A DNA stretch of 6,661 bases from Alphaproteobacteria bacterium. Lineage in GTDB: Bacteria > Pseudomonadota > Alphaproteobacteria > Rickettsiales > VGDC01. Where the stretch lies: NCBI GenBank assembly GCA_016869895.1, contig VGDC01000111.1, positions 1 to 6,661 of the forward strand, given 5' to 3'. Every line of letters begins with the position of its first letter. Within the stretch, counting starts at the first letter, position 1. This document shows positions 5,558-6,661 of this stretch, piece after piece. The notes under the pieces are model-generated. The model made no database searches, was not told where the DNA came from, and worked only from the letters and a program-made list of their open reading frames with translations. Made by a program: the position numbers and the translations under genes.

Positions 5558-6430
5558 ATGCGTTTTTCTTCGCTTTTCGTCGCGTTTTCGACCATTTCCA
5601 TCGCATCCAGCGCATACGCCAGCGCCCCGCAGCAATCCCTTGCGGAGCAGTATAAATCCTGCACGCAGCTTTCGGCGCTGAAACCGAAAGAAACGCTAGA
5701 GCGTGCCCAGAAATGGTATGCGGAGAGCGGTCAACTCGCGGCGCAGCATTGCATGGCATTGGCACAGTTCGAATTGCAGGATTATGACGGGGCAGCGAGC
5801 AGCTTGGAGACCATCCTCATGAGTGTCGACCAGACGCAAGGCGCGCTGTGGTTCAGCATGAAGAAGCAGGCGGCACGGGCGTATCTGAATTCCGGAAACG
5901 GCCAACCCGCCGAACGGCATTTGACGGATGCCCTGCGCTTCGCCAGCGATAAAGGCATGAACAGTGAAATGGTGCCGCTCCTGATTGACCGCGCCAATCT
6001 ATACGCCGCGAAAAACGAGCATCTCCGCGCCATTCAGGATTTGGATCATGCGCTGACGCTGCAAAACACTGCGCCTGTCGTGCTGGAACGCGCCAAGGTC
6101 TATTTGAAAATGGGGGACACGAAACTGGCGGAACAGGACATCCGCGCCGTGCTGAAAGCCGACCCGCTGAATGAACAGGCATCCAGAATGCTGGGGGATT
6201 TGGAACGAAGGAACGCGGAATTGAAGGCGGAAGCCGAAGCCAAGGCACTTGCGGCGCAGCAAGCACCCGTCACCAACAACTACTATTCCGGTGGTGGTGG
6301 TGGTGGCGGAGAATCACCCTCCGGCGGCGGCAATGCACCATCCGCTGCGCCGCAGAAGAAGCTTTCCTTCGATGAACGCGTGGCGCAAGCCCGCGCGGAA
6401 CGCGCCAAGAAATATGGCTGGGATAAGTAG
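5558..6430 (+). CDS. Secreted TPR-repeat protein with polyglycine linker
   Basis: A 290-residue periplasmic protein of unknown function. I start it at ATG 5558 rather than the upstream in-frame TTG at 5495 because this start gives a proper signal peptide: short n-region, hydrophobic core (about 5-18), and SAYASA at 18-23 with signal peptidase cleavage after A21 or A23. GGA at 5547-5549 is a weak ribosome-binding site 8 nt away. TPR-type helix pairs follow at about 45-90 (WYAESGQLAAQHCMALAQFELQ part), 96-133, 140-170 (LLIDRANLYAAKNEHLRAIQ part) and 173-206 (VVLERAKVYLKMGDTKLAEQ part, ending ADPLN). A charged Ala/Glu helix (212-236) leads to NNYYS, seven glycines (245-251), a Gly/Ser/Pro linker, and a basic tail with FDERVAQARAERAKKYGW. 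C35 and C65 could pair as a disulfide. TPRs point to a scaffold for envelope protein assembly; the partner is unknown. Confidence 0.85.
   Translation: MRFSSLFVAFSTISIASSAYASAPQQSLAEQYKSCTQLSALKPKETLERAQKWYAESGQLAAQHCMALAQFELQDYDGAASSLETILMSVDQTQGALWFSMKKQAARAYLNSGNGQPAERHLTDALRFASDKGMNSEMVPLLIDRANLYAAKNEHLRAIQDLDHALTLQNTAPVVLERAKVYLKMGDTKLAEQDIRAVLKADPLNEQASRMLGDLERRNAELKAEAEAKALAAQQAPVTNNYYSGGGGGGGESPSGGGNAPSAAPQKKLSFDERVAQARAERAKKYGWDK
6290..6310 (+). repeat. In-frame GGT trinucleotide repeat encoding polyglycine
   Basis: Five consecutive GGT codons (6290-6304) followed by GGC and GGA encode seven glycines in the linker of the TPR protein. The unit is three bases, so slippage would change linker length without shifting frame. 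Confidence 0.9.
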
Positions 6431-6445
6431 CTTTTATTGCTTCCA

Positions 6446-6465
6446 TAAAAATCTGCTGATTTTTA
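6446..6465. terminator. AT-rich hairpin between convergent genes, possible bidirectional terminator
   Basis: TAAAAATC (6446-6453), loop TGCT, and GATTTTTA (6458-6465) form a perfect 8-bp stem 15 bp after the TPR stop and 55 bp beyond the gatB stop. On either strand the second arm contains a run of five T. The stem is AT-rich, with one G-C pair and no separate U-tract, so it would be a weak intrinsic terminator. Its place between two convergent genes is the main support. Confidence 0.35.
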
Positions 6466-6520
6466 AATGAAGTACAGCTTCGCTGGCTGATGGCTCGCTC
6501 GGCCAACTGGCCTCGCCGAA
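6466..6520. other. GC-rich structured sequence between the TPR gene and gatB
   Basis: This non-coding stretch contains several small inverted repeats: CAGC-TTC-GCTG (6475-6485 region), GGCC-AACT-GGCC (6501-6512), TCGGC (6499-6503) with GCCGA (6515-6519), and GCTGGCTG (6482-6489), whose complement CAGCCAGC lies in the end of gatB (6535-6542). It could fold as the 3' end of the gatB or TPR message, or be a copy of a dispersed palindromic element. One copy in one window cannot decide this. Confidence 0.35.
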
Positions 6521-6661
6521 TCACACGTTTTCGCCAGCCAGCTTCTTCTTGAGCAGCTCGTTCACGATAGCCGGATTAGCTTTGCCACCAGAGACTTTCA
6601 TCACCTGCCCCACGAAGAACCCGAAAAGCTTGTCTTTACCGCTACGGAACTCTGCGAGTTT
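6521..6661 (-). CDS. gatB: Aspartyl/glutamyl-tRNA amidotransferase subunit B, C-terminal fragment
   Basis: This is the last 46 codons of gatB, running out of the window at its 5' side; the TGA stop is at plus 6521-6523. The residues read KLAEFRSGKDKLFGFFVG, then QVMKVSGGKANPAIVNELL, then KKKLAGENV. This matches the well-conserved end of the YqeY-like tail domain of GatB (consensus Y/FRxGKxKLFGFFVGQVMKxxxGKANPxxVNxLL). GatB is the kinase subunit of GatCAB, which converts Glu-tRNA(Gln) or Asp-tRNA(Asn) to the amide form in the cytoplasm; the tail domain contacts the tRNA. Most alphaproteobacteria rely on GatCAB for Gln-tRNA. It is convergent with the TPR gene and has no visible functional link to the other genes. 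Confidence 0.95.
   Translation of the reverse strand, partial: KLAEFRSGKDKLFGFFVGQVMKVSGGKANPAIVNELLKKKLAGENV

Noticed and set aside
6434..6523. TGA read as tryptophan (code 4) because gatB stays open past its TGA
   Set aside because: hemC, hemY and the YeeZ-like gene all end with TGA exactly where the families end or where the next gene begins, so TGA is a true stop. 28 open codons can arise by chance.

Overview
The window looks like a chromosomal stretch from an alphaproteobacterium. The main reason is the gene order hemC-hemD-mic60-hemY on the plus strand. The third gene has the layout of alphaproteobacterial Mic60/mitofilin (N-terminal membrane anchor, coiled coil, Ala/Pro linker, conserved C-terminal helical domain). 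The fourth is the alphaproteobacterial type of HemY, with a zinc-ribbon tail. Dense packing, Shine-Dalgarno-led starts and ordinary use of TGA, TAA and TAG stops fit genetic code 11. I cannot assign a genus.

Layout. Positions 1-900 hold hemC (hydroxymethylbilane synthase), whose first residues lie before the window. hemD (uroporphyrinogen-III synthase) follows at 904-1587, then a 38-bp gap containing a good sigma70-type promoter. mic60 occupies 1626-2813 and hemY-like 2823-4172. A convergent minus-strand pair comes next: a YeeZ-like NAD(P)-binding protein (5473 down to 4634) followed by a small lipoprotein (4641 down to 4174). The pair overlaps by 8 bp, and the lipoprotein stop lies 1 bp from the hemY stop. 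An 84-bp divergent intergenic region (5474-5557) carries a perfect 9-bp direct repeat. Beyond it, on the plus strand, is a secreted TPR protein with a polyglycine linker (5558-6430). The window closes with the C-terminal 46 codons of gatB on the minus strand (6661 down to 6521), separated from the TPR gene by a 90-bp convergent intergenic region with hairpins.

How the genes fit together. HemC and HemD catalyse consecutive steps of tetrapyrrole synthesis, from porphobilinogen to hydroxymethylbilane to uroporphyrinogen III. The two following products are inner-membrane proteins with periplasmic or helical-repeat parts. Neither is expected to be a heme-synthesis enzyme, despite the name HemY. 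Mic60 is the bacterial relative of the mitochondrial crista-organising protein, so the cluster joins heme supply to membrane architecture. The lipoprotein and the TPR protein are further envelope proteins, so much of the window is envelope-related. GatB is the tRNA-binding subunit of the Asp/Glu-tRNA amidotransferase and is unrelated.

Nothing here is a defence system, mobile element, CRISPR array or RNA gene. The points most worth a second look are the mic60 gene with a promoter predicted to start transcription on its own ATG, the direct repeat in the divergent promoter region, and the structured sequence after gatB.
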